The notes under the pieces are model-generated. The model searched no databases, was not told the DNA's origin, and saw only the letters and a program-made list of their open reading frames with translations. The position numbers and the translations under genes were made by a program. Positions 9,501-18,859 of a DNA stretch of 64,000 nucleotides are shown here, one piece after another. Source of the DNA: Gracilaria domingensis (taxonomy: Eukaryota > Rhodophyta > Florideophyceae > Gracilariales > Gracilariaceae); NCBI GenBank assembly GCA_022539475.1, contig VCMS01000008.1, positions 1 to 64,000 of the forward strand, given 5' to 3'. Position 1 is the first letter of the stretch. The number at the start of each line of letters is the position of its first letter.

Positions 9501-12027
9501 AGTTAAACAGCGTCGCCATGCGAAGAAACTAACACTTTTCCCCGCAAGGGCGCCGTTGGAGTTTATTGCCATCGATATACTCGGTGAGTTCTTGCGTACT
9601 TCCCGAGGAAATCGGTTCTTACTCGTTATTACGGATAGATTCAGTAAGCTAGTCCGGACAGTTCCGTTGAAGTCGATTACAGCACGCAGTGTTGCGGAGG
9701 CATTCGTTCGCCATTGGGTTATGGTCTACGGTCCACCGGTCAATCTCCTCTCAGATAATGGTCCGCAGTTTACTGCACGTTTCTTCCAGGATGTCTGTCG
9801 GATACTCGACGTGAAGAATCTCTTCACGACGACGTATCATCCCCAATGCAATGGGCAAGTCGAACGGTTTAACCGGACAATGCTCTCCACGTTGCGAGCT
9901 TATACAGTTGAACACCCGAAAACTTGGGATCTCTACACGGATACCGTGACGTATGCGTATAATACGCAAGTTCACAGAGTAACTGGTTTATCGCCCTTTG
10001 AGCTCGTGCTCTCACGGACACCACCGCCAGTTGCGGTTGAACCATCAGCAAAGCTGGATACGTCACCGTCAATACGGGATCACTACTTGCAATGGAAGCA
10101 GTGGTTATCCCCAATGGTACCTGTCGCCAGGTCGTCAATGGCGAAAGCACAACACGCTTACAAGCGGAACTTTGATGCCCGGGTACGGAGACCACTACCG
10201 CCACTGAAAGTGGGAAACCTCGCCTTTGTCAGGAAGGAGTACTACAACCCTGAAAAGGAGCGGCGCCACAAGCTTTCACCCATCGCTGATGGTCCATACC
10301 GCATTATTAGCGTGAATACGGACACAGTCGTACTGGAAGTTGGCGACGCTCATGAGCGTTTCTCCCGCGATCGCGTTGTGCAGGGCCCAACCGTGCACAC
10401 GGAAATAGTTTCAGATTCACAGCAGGAAGCTGGACAGACACAGAATCGAGAATTCTCGTCGCAGAACACTACACCTACTGTGGGGCTTCGCAACCCTGCA
10501 AGGGGTCTCGCAGAGGTACCGATTATATCGTCCCAAGCCGAGATATCGGAACATACACCGCTGGTGAAATCGCGTTTCACAGCGTCTATTACACCGTCAA
10601 CAGACGTGATGACTGCTCCCCGTAACGCTCCACCTAAGGAGGGGGAGGAGGATTCACGCGTCGTCGCGGAGAGTGAGTCACCGGTGTCGCTACCGTCGCA
10701 GCACCGTGATTCACGGGAAGATAATGAAGAGGAGGCGGGGTCGCCTCAGGACACCGTCGAAGACGTAGTTGCTACGGACACCACTGTCAGTGGGAAGGAT
10801 CACCCGCTGTCGCGTGTTGAGGCCGCGAAGGACGCGCTCCAGTCGGCCGCTGTCGCGCAGAACTCCGCGGAGAATGCACAACCTTCTACGAAGGATCGCG
10901 ACCTTTCTGAAGGATACCGCACGCAACGAACGGACTCGAGGTTGTCCCAGGATCTTGGTATCGCTCACCCGCTGGGGGAATTGTCGCCAGAACACGCGCC
11001 CATCGCCTCGTCGGCGCAGGACGCGGAGCATGCTCTCGTTCGCGACGTTACCACGGCAAGGCCTGAAGTTGATCAAGAACACTCGACTTCTCGGCAGAGG
11101 GAGGCTACAGCGAAGCTGGATAGTGTATCACGGAGTATTCCGGACGCGCAGTCGCCGCAAACCGTCGCTGACGACCGCCACATACCGCCTTCACGGGCGC
11201 GCACTAAGGAAGTCACGGCAGATCCCGGTACCTTAGACACTGCAGAGCAGGAAGAAGAGGAGACGCTCGCTGAAGCGAAGATCACACACCCCGGTTCGGG
11301 TAATGGTAGTGCACCGTTGCACCCAGCCGTGGGGAAGTCGCAAGTCGCACGTCATGACGTTTCGATAAGTCATGACGGCGCACCGCTCGCTGGAGATACG
11401 GATTACAGCCCTGATTTAGGGAAAACGCACACTGCATCTGCAGGAGCGCTTGCGCACCACAAATCTTGGGGTGCGCAGCGCGCGCCACACAATGGGCCAA
11501 TCACAGCTCGTGGCAGTGCCACCACAACGAAACGTCGCGTGTCGTCACGTGAACCGGCACGTGCCGTGGTGAACAATCCGCCTCCGCGTCTGCCTTCACC
11601 GTCAGGACGGGAACTACCGCGTGAACTAGCCGTTCGCGGACCCGCCGAAGCGGCGAAGCTGCTTAAAGAAGCCCGGAAACGGGAAACGAACACTCAGCAG
11701 AGGGCAAGTCTACCGCCGAAGGCGTCAGGAGAAACTCACAGCACCGCTGGTGACGAAGTTACGGCACCGCCGCGGCGCGCTGACGACCCTTCGCAGAAAG
11801 AGCTCGAGCGGGGCGTATACTCGAAAGAGTTCGTCGTAGACCACATCGTGGGACACAGTTGGAACCCGAAGGGGTATGTTCAGTACCAGGTACGCTGGTA
11901 TGGCTATCCGCCGTCGCGGGATTCGGACGAACCCGTGGAGCACTTACCCCGATCGAAGATCGTGCAGTACCATCATCGAACTAACACGGCGTTGCCGGCT
12001 AACCTACATCAAGCGATGGTCGGATAA
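6493..12027 (+). CDS. pol: Pol polyprotein: PR-RT-RH-IN-chromodomain
   Basis: The frame is open from the frameshift site; the first ordinary start-like codon is GTG 6607. Domains in order: aspartic protease with DTGA (about 6766); reverse transcriptase with FCIDYRRLN and the catalytic YLDD (8212-8223); RNase H (VDTDSSDY at about 8656, TDHSALRW at about 8866); integrase with an HHCC zinc-binding region (about 9350-9490) and the DDE residues in IAIDIL, SDNGPQF and GQVERFNR (about 9570, 9745, 9855); a GPY/F-like module (about 10285); a very long charged, low-complexity linker (about 10400-11800); and a C-terminal chromodomain with IVGHS, QYQVRWYGYP and HLPRSK (about 11815-11985). All catalytic motifs are present, so it is potentially functional. 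The linker of over 450 residues is unusual for chromoviruses. Confidence 0.95.
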   Translation: MSTGVSNGEAPESRSTAPEASPPRSQVKILSRKQTVLDVDSTTIGVLRRPWIRFRNNRIPDRVMVLAKRNYKIFADLGLSTQYMVRHLSVLDTGAGPNFIVESLLPPEVRCRIRSGPVMDVTDANNNPLQTAGMVSLIVRIGNCIEQVEFIVCKTLAAPVILGCDFCDRYVEAIRPRAREVEMEDGSVVPIVRRSLRRASAKLVPLPAPLQDSSPPKESPKLRVARAISIPPESQVWVDVTAAPRGLRVVQPLNSLYEKYQVALANGVVQINSEHPFRVMLANFGKKPQYLVKNQVIGTVLPHPTALIPTKVTAAEMLGLAEERTGLLHPKEGEGESSRSSASDPSQTVEHTNDSEARTVPTSYDKIDPIKELEELNLGHVPVSHREKLRSMLREFTPMWDGSLGEVSTTEHRIDLLPETKPIAQHPYRAGPKAREEEEFQINKMLRAGVIEPAQSPWASPVVLAPKPDGSWRFCIDYRRLNDVTVKDVYPIPRMDEYIDSLGDATVFSTLDANWGYWQVPVRPEDRDKTAFTCHSGLYRFKRMPFGLTNAPATFQRALDILLARFKWRSCLVYLDDIIVFSNSLDDHLEHVREIMTALRDAGITLKLRKCEFFTDSVKYLGHVIRPGRLLIEEARVKSLKEAKHPTTQTELRSFLGLCNVYRRFISRFAKIAGPLNELLKKGQPPKLGPLTPTQVEAFNSLKEAVTTAPVLALPKNGLPYTVDTDSSDYQIGCALFQTTPEGERKPIGYWSRTLNVHERNYSVSEKECLAMVWALQTLRPYLMGVHFTVNTDHSALRWLMSVTEPSGRLMRWRLRLAEFDYEVTYKKGCLNAQADALSRLGTEGEALPVDDEDEDIPCFLMEEGDEDYDIVSDDICDDLLVADGEDPESGTFVPITPEELVREQQSDPFCTRIRSQINGGANIPFGVNTQGYLVRVVRSTPQIVVPHSLQTRVLHLSHHSRMASHPDAKRLYTTLRRDFYWPALALDCYTTVKACTHCARERVKQRRHAKKLTLFPARAPLEFIAIDILGEFLRTSRGNRFLLVITDRFSKLVRTVPLKSITARSVAEAFVRHWVMVYGPPVNLLSDNGPQFTARFFQDVCRILDVKNLFTTTYHPQCNGQVERFNRTMLSTLRAYTVEHPKTWDLYTDTVTYAYNTQVHRVTGLSPFELVLSRTPPPVAVEPSAKLDTSPSIRDHYLQWKQWLSPMVPVARSSMAKAQHAYKRNFDARVRRPLPPLKVGNLAFVRKEYYNPEKERRHKLSPIADGPYRIISVNTDTVVLEVGDAHERFSRDRVVQGPTVHTEIVSDSQQEAGQTQNREFSSQNTTPTVGLRNPARGLAEVPIISSQAEISEHTPLVKSRFTASITPSTDVMTAPRNAPPKEGEEDSRVVAESESPVSLPSQHRDSREDNEEEAGSPQDTVEDVVATDTTVSGKDHPLSRVEAAKDALQSAAVAQNSAENAQPSTKDRDLSEGYRTQRTDSRLSQDLGIAHPLGELSPEHAPIASSAQDAEHALVRDVTTARPEVDQEHSTSRQREATAKLDSVSRSIPDAQSPQTVADDRHIPPSRARTKEVTADPGTLDTAEQEEEETLAEAKITHPGSGNGSAPLHPAVGKSQVARHDVSISHDGAPLAGDTDYSPDLGKTHTASAGALAHHKSWGAQRAPHNGPITARGSATTTKRRVSSREPARAVVNNPPPRLPSPSGRELPRELAVRGPAEAAKLLKEARKRETNTQQRASLPPKASGETHSTAGDEVTAPPRRADDPSQKELERGVYSKEFVVDHIVGHSWNPKGYVQYQVRWYGYPPSRDSDEPVEHLPRSKIVQYHHRTNTALPANLHQAMVG

Positions 12028-12159
12028 CACACGTCGTGGGAGACGGAGGCTTATCACGTACCGCGCACGAACGGTCCTACGAACGACAACACTCAATCGA
12101 GGAACACTGCGACAACCTCCAGAGGAGTATTGTACCGCTACTCGCGTGGTGAGGAGACA

Positions 12160-12370
12160 CTCTAGGGAGAGAAAAGTTGAAGTTCGAACAGTTATGCCCT
12201 CAGGAAGAGGAGACGATAGATACACTCGAAAGAGGAAGAAGACTCTATAAAGAGGAAATGAAGCTCGAAAGAGAAAGAAGAACTCTATGAAGAGGAAATG
12301 GAAACTCGTAAGAGGAAGATTACCCCGAAAGGGAGAAGTTATGAAGTATGTACCTTGAGAAAGGAAAGAA
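12160..12370. repeat. Purine-rich imperfect repeats after pol
   Basis: Several diverged copies of a unit like GAAAGAGGAAGAAGACTCTA lie between the pol stop (12027) and the end of the antisense gene (12503). The convergent genes therefore meet in a purine-biased spacer. No ORF with recognisable features is here. Confidence 0.6.
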
Positions 12371-12502
12371 GCCTTGAAGTTAAGAGAAGTCACAGTTTTA
12401 CTGGTTATCGTAACTATGTTGCGGCTCGCTACTCGAGCCCGCAACCGCCTAGCTAATGGGTATTACCCAGGGGGGGGCTCCATGGAGGAGAAGTTGCACG
12501 AG

Positions 12503-14521
12503 TTACTCGGAACTAGGCTGATTGTTCGCGAGCTGCGCAAGGAGAGCATCGCGCATTTGCGAAACGTCCCCCGACGCTGCGTCGGAAGCACCAGCCTCGC
12601 TGAGGAACTGAGCAATCACGGCAGCCCGTACTTCATCAGAGATACCCGCGTTCGCGGCTTCGTTCGGCGCAGCTGACGCCGCCATCGCAGAATGGGCAGC
12701 ACTCTCTGGAGTCGAGACAACCACTGGTGTGGGTACAGGAACCGCTTGAGGCGCAGAAGGAACATTCACCGCGCCCGACAAGGTCGCGTTAGCACCCGCT
12801 TGGGGACCTGGCACTGCTGAAGCAGGTACTGTCCCCTCCACCGGAGCTGCTGCGAAGTCGTCGTCGCCGTACTCGTCACCGTCATCGGGAGCGTCGTCAA
12901 CCATGATGTTCTGGTCCCCAACAGGGTGGAAGAACTCATCAGTTATGATGAAGCCCGTAGGGTGCCCCGGAGGGATGACTCGCTCGGCGTTCCGAAGGAG
13001 CTCCGCCTCGGCGTTGGTAATCGGCACCCGTGTCCAGGGGTCGTAATAGATGTAATCACCCGACAGTGGGGACCTGCGACCCGGAGACCGATCAATAGCG
13101 GAATCGCCTTCGTCCCGCGTGCTCTGCGAAAGAGGAACTTGACTCCAGTCAACGCCATCGATCACTCGCAAGAGGCACATGACTTCCGAGAAGTTTCCAT
13201 TACCGCCAAGCGGGATAGTGAGATCCAAGGCTCGGATGAGTTGCCGCAAGCGCGGGGGAATGAACCACAGTCGATACTGGTCATATACCTCGTTGAGGAG
13301 ATACACCGCTGTTCGCGCCGCCCACTCCGTGAGAACAACGCTCCACCATCCCGTAAACGGGTTTGTCACGAGCCTACTACCCACATACGTGAGACAGGGG
13401 GGGAGTTTCACGTAACAGCCACGGCAGACCTCCACGGACGCCCACACAAAGGGGAGAGGAACATATCTCCCACGCATGTGGCGCGGACGAATCCGGTTGG
13501 ACTCCGTGTTTTGATACGGGATAAGGTAACCCCATCGGGAGCGGGCACGTCGTTCGGGACGGATCATTGTTTGAAGGTAGTTGGACCGCGGTACGCGTGG
13601 GAGATATCGAAATTCTGCACGCAGAAGCGGACGGGTCCAGCACAGGAGATCCTGGTGAACGGGGACGTTCTGGTAACGCTCCACCACACCGGCGAGCCGG
13701 GCAAGATTCTCTCCATATTGGATTTCGCCGAGTGTTCGGAAGAAGGCCACGTCGAAACGGAAGTTTGCCGGAATCGGGCGCTCTGAGTACGTGCGAAACA
13801 TGCGCATGTGCGCTACGCGAACCATGGCCGCTCGGGCGGAGTTGTGCGACTGACCACGATGGTGGACGAGCGCGTTGGTAGGCACGGTAATCCGGTAATG
13901 CCAGTCGAACGTCACCGTCATCCAGACGTGCACGCCTCCTGGGAGGTGACCACTGCCATCGGCATACGCCTCGACGAGGGAACGATTGGTCACGCCTTGC
14001 GGATGAAACCACGGAGCCCGTAAGAACGGTGTGGGATTGCTGCGAGGGTCGACGTTGTCGAGTTCGTCATACGACGCCCACGCGCCCGCATACGGGTTGA
14101 CTACCGGTTGGACCGGAACAGCAGGAGCGATCCAGTTCCACTGCGGTACAGACGCCGGGGGCGGAAGTTGACCACCCGTCTGGGGAAGAGAAGCCGTGTG
14201 AAATCTCGGATTGACCGGTTGCGGAAACGGAACGCCAGCGGAAGACGGCTGTGAGAGAGGCACTCCAGAGGAGGAAGGGTGTGAAGGCCCAGCAAAACCA
14301 CCAACGTATTGGTTCTGAGACCCGCCAGGCGGTTGGTTGCTACCCTGATTCGGGTTCGGCATCGCGGGAAGCGCGCGAGGAAGAGACGAAAGCGCTGGAA
14401 GCGAGAGAGAAGGGAGAGCGCGCCGAGGTATCGGAGGAGACACTACCGCAGTACGCGTGGAGAGGGGTGGACCGGAGTCGCCGTTAGAAGAGACCGGGGA
14501 GGCCGGATTGGAGACCGTCAT
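12503..14521 (-). CDS. Antisense accessory protein of the chromovirus
   Basis: 672 residues from ATG 14521, on the strand opposite to gag-pol and occupying most of the interval between pol and the 3' LTR. The first ~200 residues are Pro/Ser/Gln-rich. A compact core follows, rich in aromatic and Arg residues (FRYLPR, GYLIPYQN, CRGCY, YDQYRLWFIPPR, VDWSQVPLSQS). An acidic linker (DDGDEYGDDD) and a short C-terminal helix-like segment (AVIAQFLSEAG) end the protein. I recognise no known domain. A diverged copy with the same N-to-C organisation lies in the same relative position in the second element (19646-21589), so it is a conserved element gene rather than chance. A TATTTAA-like box lies just upstream of the ATG. 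Its role is unknown. Confidence 0.85.
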   Translation of the reverse strand: MTVSNPASPVSSNGDSGPPLSTRTAVVSPPIPRRALPSLSLPALSSLPRALPAMPNPNQGSNQPPGGSQNQYVGGFAGPSHPSSSGVPLSQPSSAGVPFPQPVNPRFHTASLPQTGGQLPPPASVPQWNWIAPAVPVQPVVNPYAGAWASYDELDNVDPRSNPTPFLRAPWFHPQGVTNRSLVEAYADGSGHLPGGVHVWMTVTFDWHYRITVPTNALVHHRGQSHNSARAAMVRVAHMRMFRTYSERPIPANFRFDVAFFRTLGEIQYGENLARLAGVVERYQNVPVHQDLLCWTRPLLRAEFRYLPRVPRSNYLQTMIRPERRARSRWGYLIPYQNTESNRIRPRHMRGRYVPLPFVWASVEVCRGCYVKLPPCLTYVGSRLVTNPFTGWWSVVLTEWAARTAVYLLNEVYDQYRLWFIPPRLRQLIRALDLTIPLGGNGNFSEVMCLLRVIDGVDWSQVPLSQSTRDEGDSAIDRSPGRRSPLSGDYIYYDPWTRVPITNAEAELLRNAERVIPPGHPTGFIITDEFFHPVGDQNIMVDDAPDDGDEYGDDDFAAAPVEGTVPASAVPGPQAGANATLSGAVNVPSAPQAVPVPTPVVVSTPESAAHSAMAASAAPNEAANAGISDEVRAAVIAQFLSEAGASDAASGDVSQMRDALLAQLANNQPSSE

Positions 14522-14587
14522 GCCGACGTGCTTAAATACACTCCAGAGGAGGAAAACGAAACCGCTCGCGTGGTCGTCCCGCACCCT

Positions 14588-14600
14588 AAGGAGGGGGAAA
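14588..14600 (+). promoter_or_regulatory. 3' polypurine tract
   Basis: AAGGAGGGGGAAA lies directly before the 3' LTR, where plus-strand DNA synthesis is primed. Near-copies of CCTAAGGAGGGGGA also occur inside pol at about 7480 and 10633. Confidence 0.85.
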
Positions 14601-15416
14601 TGTAGTGCAACGCGATTGCGGGACTTCTTCGCTGATGCGATTCATAACATGCACGGCGATGCCGGGAGGTGGTGGCACACAGTATGAGTAACTGGTGAGA
14701 TCAGCCCATTCTTGGGTATACTTAATATTAGAATTAGTGTTATGAGGCGCACGGCTTAGCCGGTGGGTCACACACGTGTGGGAAGTTTGCACCCATTAGT
14801 TGGGGTATTTTAGATGTTTATTCTAGATATTTTCGCTACACCGCTTGACAGTGGGTTGGCACTCTACACTACTTAGTAGGTTGAGCTGCACCCATTGTCG
14901 GGGAAGTAAACGGACTAACCGAGTGTTCGGCTCTGATGTTTCACCCTTGGTGACCGATATCCTCCTCCCGGAGAGTCGACACCTTGTGCAGGGTTCATCA
15001 TCCGCCTCGCGGCATCATTAACACCACTACCGCTTTCGCGTGTTTACTTTGTGTGTGTTTTCTTTATTTCTGTCCCTGTTATACAGGTAGCACTACTTGG
15101 TGTACCGGTGCATACCGTTCGTGGCTCGACACACTCGCGTGGGCTATTACCGCTCTCGCGTGTCATCGCCACACTCGTGGGTACCGCGTGCTACGCACGT
15201 GACGCTACTGCCGACTTGTGTCGTGTGTTCTCTACCGCTGGACGCTTCTTCTTCGCCGCTTCGCTCCCTCCATTACTTGGGAAGGGTCGACCCCGGTCTT
15301 ACACCCGGCATTGCCGTGTCGTACCTGTGGGAGCGCTCTACTGCTGTGCTCGCCTCTTGAGAGAGGGTCTGAACCGCCTTTGCGTGTCTTTCCCCATCGC
15401 TGGGTTTTGCACAACA
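14601..15416 (+). repeat. 3' LTR of chromovirus
   Basis: 816 bp, same termini as the 5' LTR; I find two single-base differences, near 14614 and 14626. Confidence 0.95.
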
Positions 15417-15569
15417 CTGAGCCCTCCACAAGGACAAGACTTTTGTCACGCATTGATCTGAAATATGCGCCATCACACGATCCTTTCTTTCTCTTGAAGC
15501 ACAAACCCGAAAATGTGCTCTCAAAAAATACTAAAGATAATGAATAATGCTCTCCGCAGCAGCACTTTA

Positions 15570-17658
15570 TTACCCGCCGGGATCGTTTAAAATAGCCGAA
15601 TCTCCAATATCACTTATGGACATAACATGGCCTAAGACAGACTGGAGCACAAGGTCTTCCTCATCAGGCTCAGCATCATCCTGAATGGACTCTTTCAAAG
15701 TACTATGTTTATCATGTCCTTGAAATTCGCTGTTCGACTCTACATCAGACGACCGCTGAAGCGAATTAGCAATATTTTTCTGGAAACCTTCTTGCGACAA
15801 TTATCAAAAGCCTTTCTTAAGCATGCAGAAGTTATAGGAGACCGCAACTTGCTTCTCAATCGTGAGCTCTCTAGTACGCCTCCGTCGGCTCGTGAATATT
15901 CGCTCGCCAATCTTCTGATTGCGTTCCACTCCCGCAGATGTCGAAGGAGATTTGTACACTTTAACCGGTGCATCTGCCAGATCTGGCAAAGAATCATGAA
16001 CCAGACACGGATGCCATTCTTTGAGGCGTCTAAGAAGAGAGTTTTCCCACTCAAAATGTAAAAGAAAGTCATTTAAAATGCGCGTATAATGTGCTTTATC
16101 ATTGGATAGTAGGCGCAGAGCATCATGGCATTGCTCTACCATTTTTCCGTTTCTAAGTCCTGTGAACTCCTCTCCATATGTCTCTATAACATTTTAGCGC
16201 ATCCGGAAGAAGTAAAGATCACAGTAGAACGCTAACGTTAGGATTGGGGAGACTATACGGTTCCATTGGTAACAAACGCGATTGTCTTAGTGCGTAGCAC
16301 ATTCCGTTTGGCTGCCTTCTTTCAAATGGATTCTAATGTACGAGAAACAGGCATAAACGAGAGATATAGGTGCACACTCTCTCTCTCTAGTATCCCAATA
16401 CATCTGCAAATGCGATCCAAAGTCTTGTGAGCTTTGCAATCGGTGTCCCAGAAATCAGTGTTTGTGATAATATCGGACATTGCTTGTGAAATCTGAAAGT
16501 CGTTATCGATCCCCAAACGCTCTTTTTCGTGCATAGTGGCGTACGGAATGTAAGTTATCACGGCCTTTAACAATAGAAGGCGTTCAAACCCTCGATTGAC
16601 TGTGGACCATAGCGTTTTTGAGTACAAGACCATGACGTACGTTTTGGAGAGCTTTTTCGTGCATAGTCGTTCGTATACTTTTCGCAGAAGACCATTTGTT
16701 TTAATGGATCTTGAAACAAAAAGACACTTGCGTATGGCGTCGGAAAACGAGGCTTCTTTTCCAAGGTCTTCACTTAATTTATGCAAAGCATGCGTACTGC
16801 AGCCATACGAAAACTTGAAAAGCTTTTTTTCCATACAAAGTTCTCGAAGCTTCCTCATCGAGTTGCATGAATCTGTCACAAAACCTTAGCATCATTTAAA
16901 TCCCACCAGTTGTTCCACTCGCTGCAGGAGATCTTGCACTCTTACAAATAAGTTTTAAAACGTTTCCTTCTTCAGATCCGAACGAAGGTATTCGATAAAA
17001 AATGGGATTGGTGTGTGTAACACGACGTTACTCATTGATTTTGATATCACATTAGTTGCTCCATCCATGCCTAATATGCTGCCTCCTTCTACTTTAATTC
17101 TGTCAATGACGGAACACATAATGTTCTCGTATTCGGTATGGAGTACTTCGTTTCTAAGCTTACGAGGGCTAGGAGGATTCCATTTTGGGCGAGCAGCGGC
17201 CCAGAAGCGATGCCAGCTAGAGTGGTCAAAATGCTCGAAAGATGTGGCTGTGTGATGTACTGCTTTGGAAAACAACTCATCAAGTAATTTTCGTTTCTGT
17301 AGCGTGAGTGTTTCTATTTTTATGACGTGCAAGGAGCCTTGCAGTGCTTGGTTTGGCTTGCTATCCGCCAAATCGGAAGTTGTCTTATCGTTGGACGTCG
17401 ATACTTTTGTTTGGCTTTGATCGTTTGTCAAGCTGGTGTTGGTGTGAGAGCACCTATAGTTTGTGGTGCAAACAAGCAGTTGTTTAGGTGTGTTTTCAAG
17501 TTGTTTGGTTTTGCCGATAGAGTTGCACCACAATAGTTGCATCTAACGCGATGGATTTTGACTGATGCCTTCGAACACTTTGTGAAGTGATTCCATACTT
17601 GTCTGGGTTTGCTTCCTATTAGTATGAGGATGGTAATGAAACACGAACTGTAACTCAC
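15570..17658 (-). pseudogene. hAT transposase, several frame breaks
   Basis: Minus-strand fragments in changing frames assemble in order. A BED-type zinc finger (VWNHF, then C-X2-C and H-X4-C; about 17470-17640) comes first. A DUF659-like region follows with a DGATN motif (about 17060), then TDSCNSM and GCSTHALHKL (16750-16880). The hAT C-terminal dimerisation region closes it, with SAGVERN and ELTIEKQVAVSYN (about 15830-16140). Breaks occur between 16955 and 16880, 16322 and 16142, and around 15800. The segments are too broken to encode an active transposase. Together with the 8-bp target duplication this identifies the superfamily securely. Confidence 0.85.
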
Positions 17659-17864
17659 AATCTGTGAGAGGGTCTAGCTTCAGGATCTCTCGAAAGTTTC
17701 TTGACATATTGCTTTCGAAAATTCCGTCTGAACTATAGTCTGAACAACCAAATATAGCGAGATCATGTTTGTAACGGTTTTGTAATGTTTAGTAACGTTA
17801 TAGAACGTGACTTTCGTTACATACCGGTTACTTTCTTGTAAGTTACGAAAGTAACCATTCTATA

Positions 17865-17872
17865 GAATATAC
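17865..17872. repeat. Right 8-bp target-site duplication of hAT
   Basis: GAATATAC directly follows the right terminal inverted repeat and is identical to 2810-2817. The pair fixes the element ends. Confidence 0.9.
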
Positions 17873-18859
17873 CACGTCACAAAAACACAGACTACAGTAA
17901 AGAATAGTGACCACACGAGGTTACGAAAGTTGTAGCATAATAATTTTAAACAAGTGAAGATGCATAGAAATGTTGAACTAGTAGAAAAGTAAATGTGATA
18001 AGAAATGTCTCAGTATATAATCAAATCATAGATACCGAGCTCTCTTTGATTGTCAGAAACATTCTCAACCCGAAATCCCTGATCCCGATGCAACCAATAA
18101 CTTCAAGACATGTTTCCAAAAGCATCAATTTGCTTACCGCTCAACATCTAGAACAAAAGGCAAATTTACAACAATTTTGAACGTAAAACGTCGTAAACAA
18201 CTCTGATGAGGAAAAGAATTCAAACTGTCGTATTTATGATTCGTTCTCTTTTCAGAATGGTTCTTGCACTGTTTTCTTGATAACAAGTTTTCTTCTATAG
18301 ACTTTTTTAAGATTTGGCGTGTGGAACATCGCCTTGAAACAAAAGCCTAAAATTTTAGAATAGAAAAACGTTTCAGTTTTTCAGAAGAGGATATCTTTCT
18401 TATAACATTTGCAAATCTGAGCTTTCTGTTCTATCGAATGGGTTGGCGATTTGTAATACCCCATTCTTCAGGTCTTAGCTCAAATAACGATATCTCTTAC
18501 AAAAATATTGAGAATCATAAAACAGCATTAAAGGAACGAAACAATGAGGGGATAAATTTCATAATTGATACATGTGATTTCATTTCTAAGTATAATACCT
18601 CAACGTGAAATTTTGACATTTGAAGAAGAGGAAAAAATTCAAAAGCATCTTCTAATCGTGTTCTAGAAAGAAATTATTTCGGCGGTTTAACGCAACTGCG
18701 GAATGTTTTAGGTTCAAAGTATCGTTCGAATGAATTCATTTACGATTATATATTTTTATTTTGCGTGTCGTATAGTATCAGGCGACCAATGTCGGTAACG
18801 GAGATCAAGCCGCATAGGGGACAAGAAGGACATGTGGCAATCACCATTGAGGACTAACT
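17873..18859. other. AT-rich spacer, no supported gene
   Basis: Between the hAT right end and the second LTR element I see only short open frames without recognisable motifs and many A/T runs. Confidence 0.5.

Larger units (their letters stand above)
3156..15416 (+). mobile_element. Young full-length Ty3/gypsy chromovirus
   Basis: This is a 12.3-kb LTR retrotransposon. It has two 816-bp LTRs starting TGTAGTGC and ending GCACAACA, a primer-binding-site candidate after the 5' LTR, a polypurine tract before the 3' LTR, intact gag and pol frames, and an additional long antisense gene before the 3' LTR. I see only two differences between the LTRs (both within the first 30 bases), so the insertion is recent. 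The flanks are CTCAG (3151-3155) and CTGAG (15417-15421), a 5-bp target duplication with one mismatch. It sits inside the hAT element. A C-terminal chromodomain places it among the chromoviruses. Confidence 0.95.
2818..17864 (-). mobile_element. hAT transposon interrupted by a chromovirus
   Basis: The ends are inverted: TATAGAATGGTTACTT at 2818 and its complement ending at 17864. They are flanked by perfect 8-bp direct repeats GAATATAC (2810-2817 and 17865-17872), the target-site length of the hAT superfamily. The right part encodes a decayed hAT transposase on the minus strand. The transposase 3' region is separated from the left terminus (2818-3155) by the Ty3/gypsy insertion at 3156-15416. 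Without that insertion the hAT would be about 2.8 kb. It is not autonomous in this state because the transposase has several frame breaks. Confidence 0.88.
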
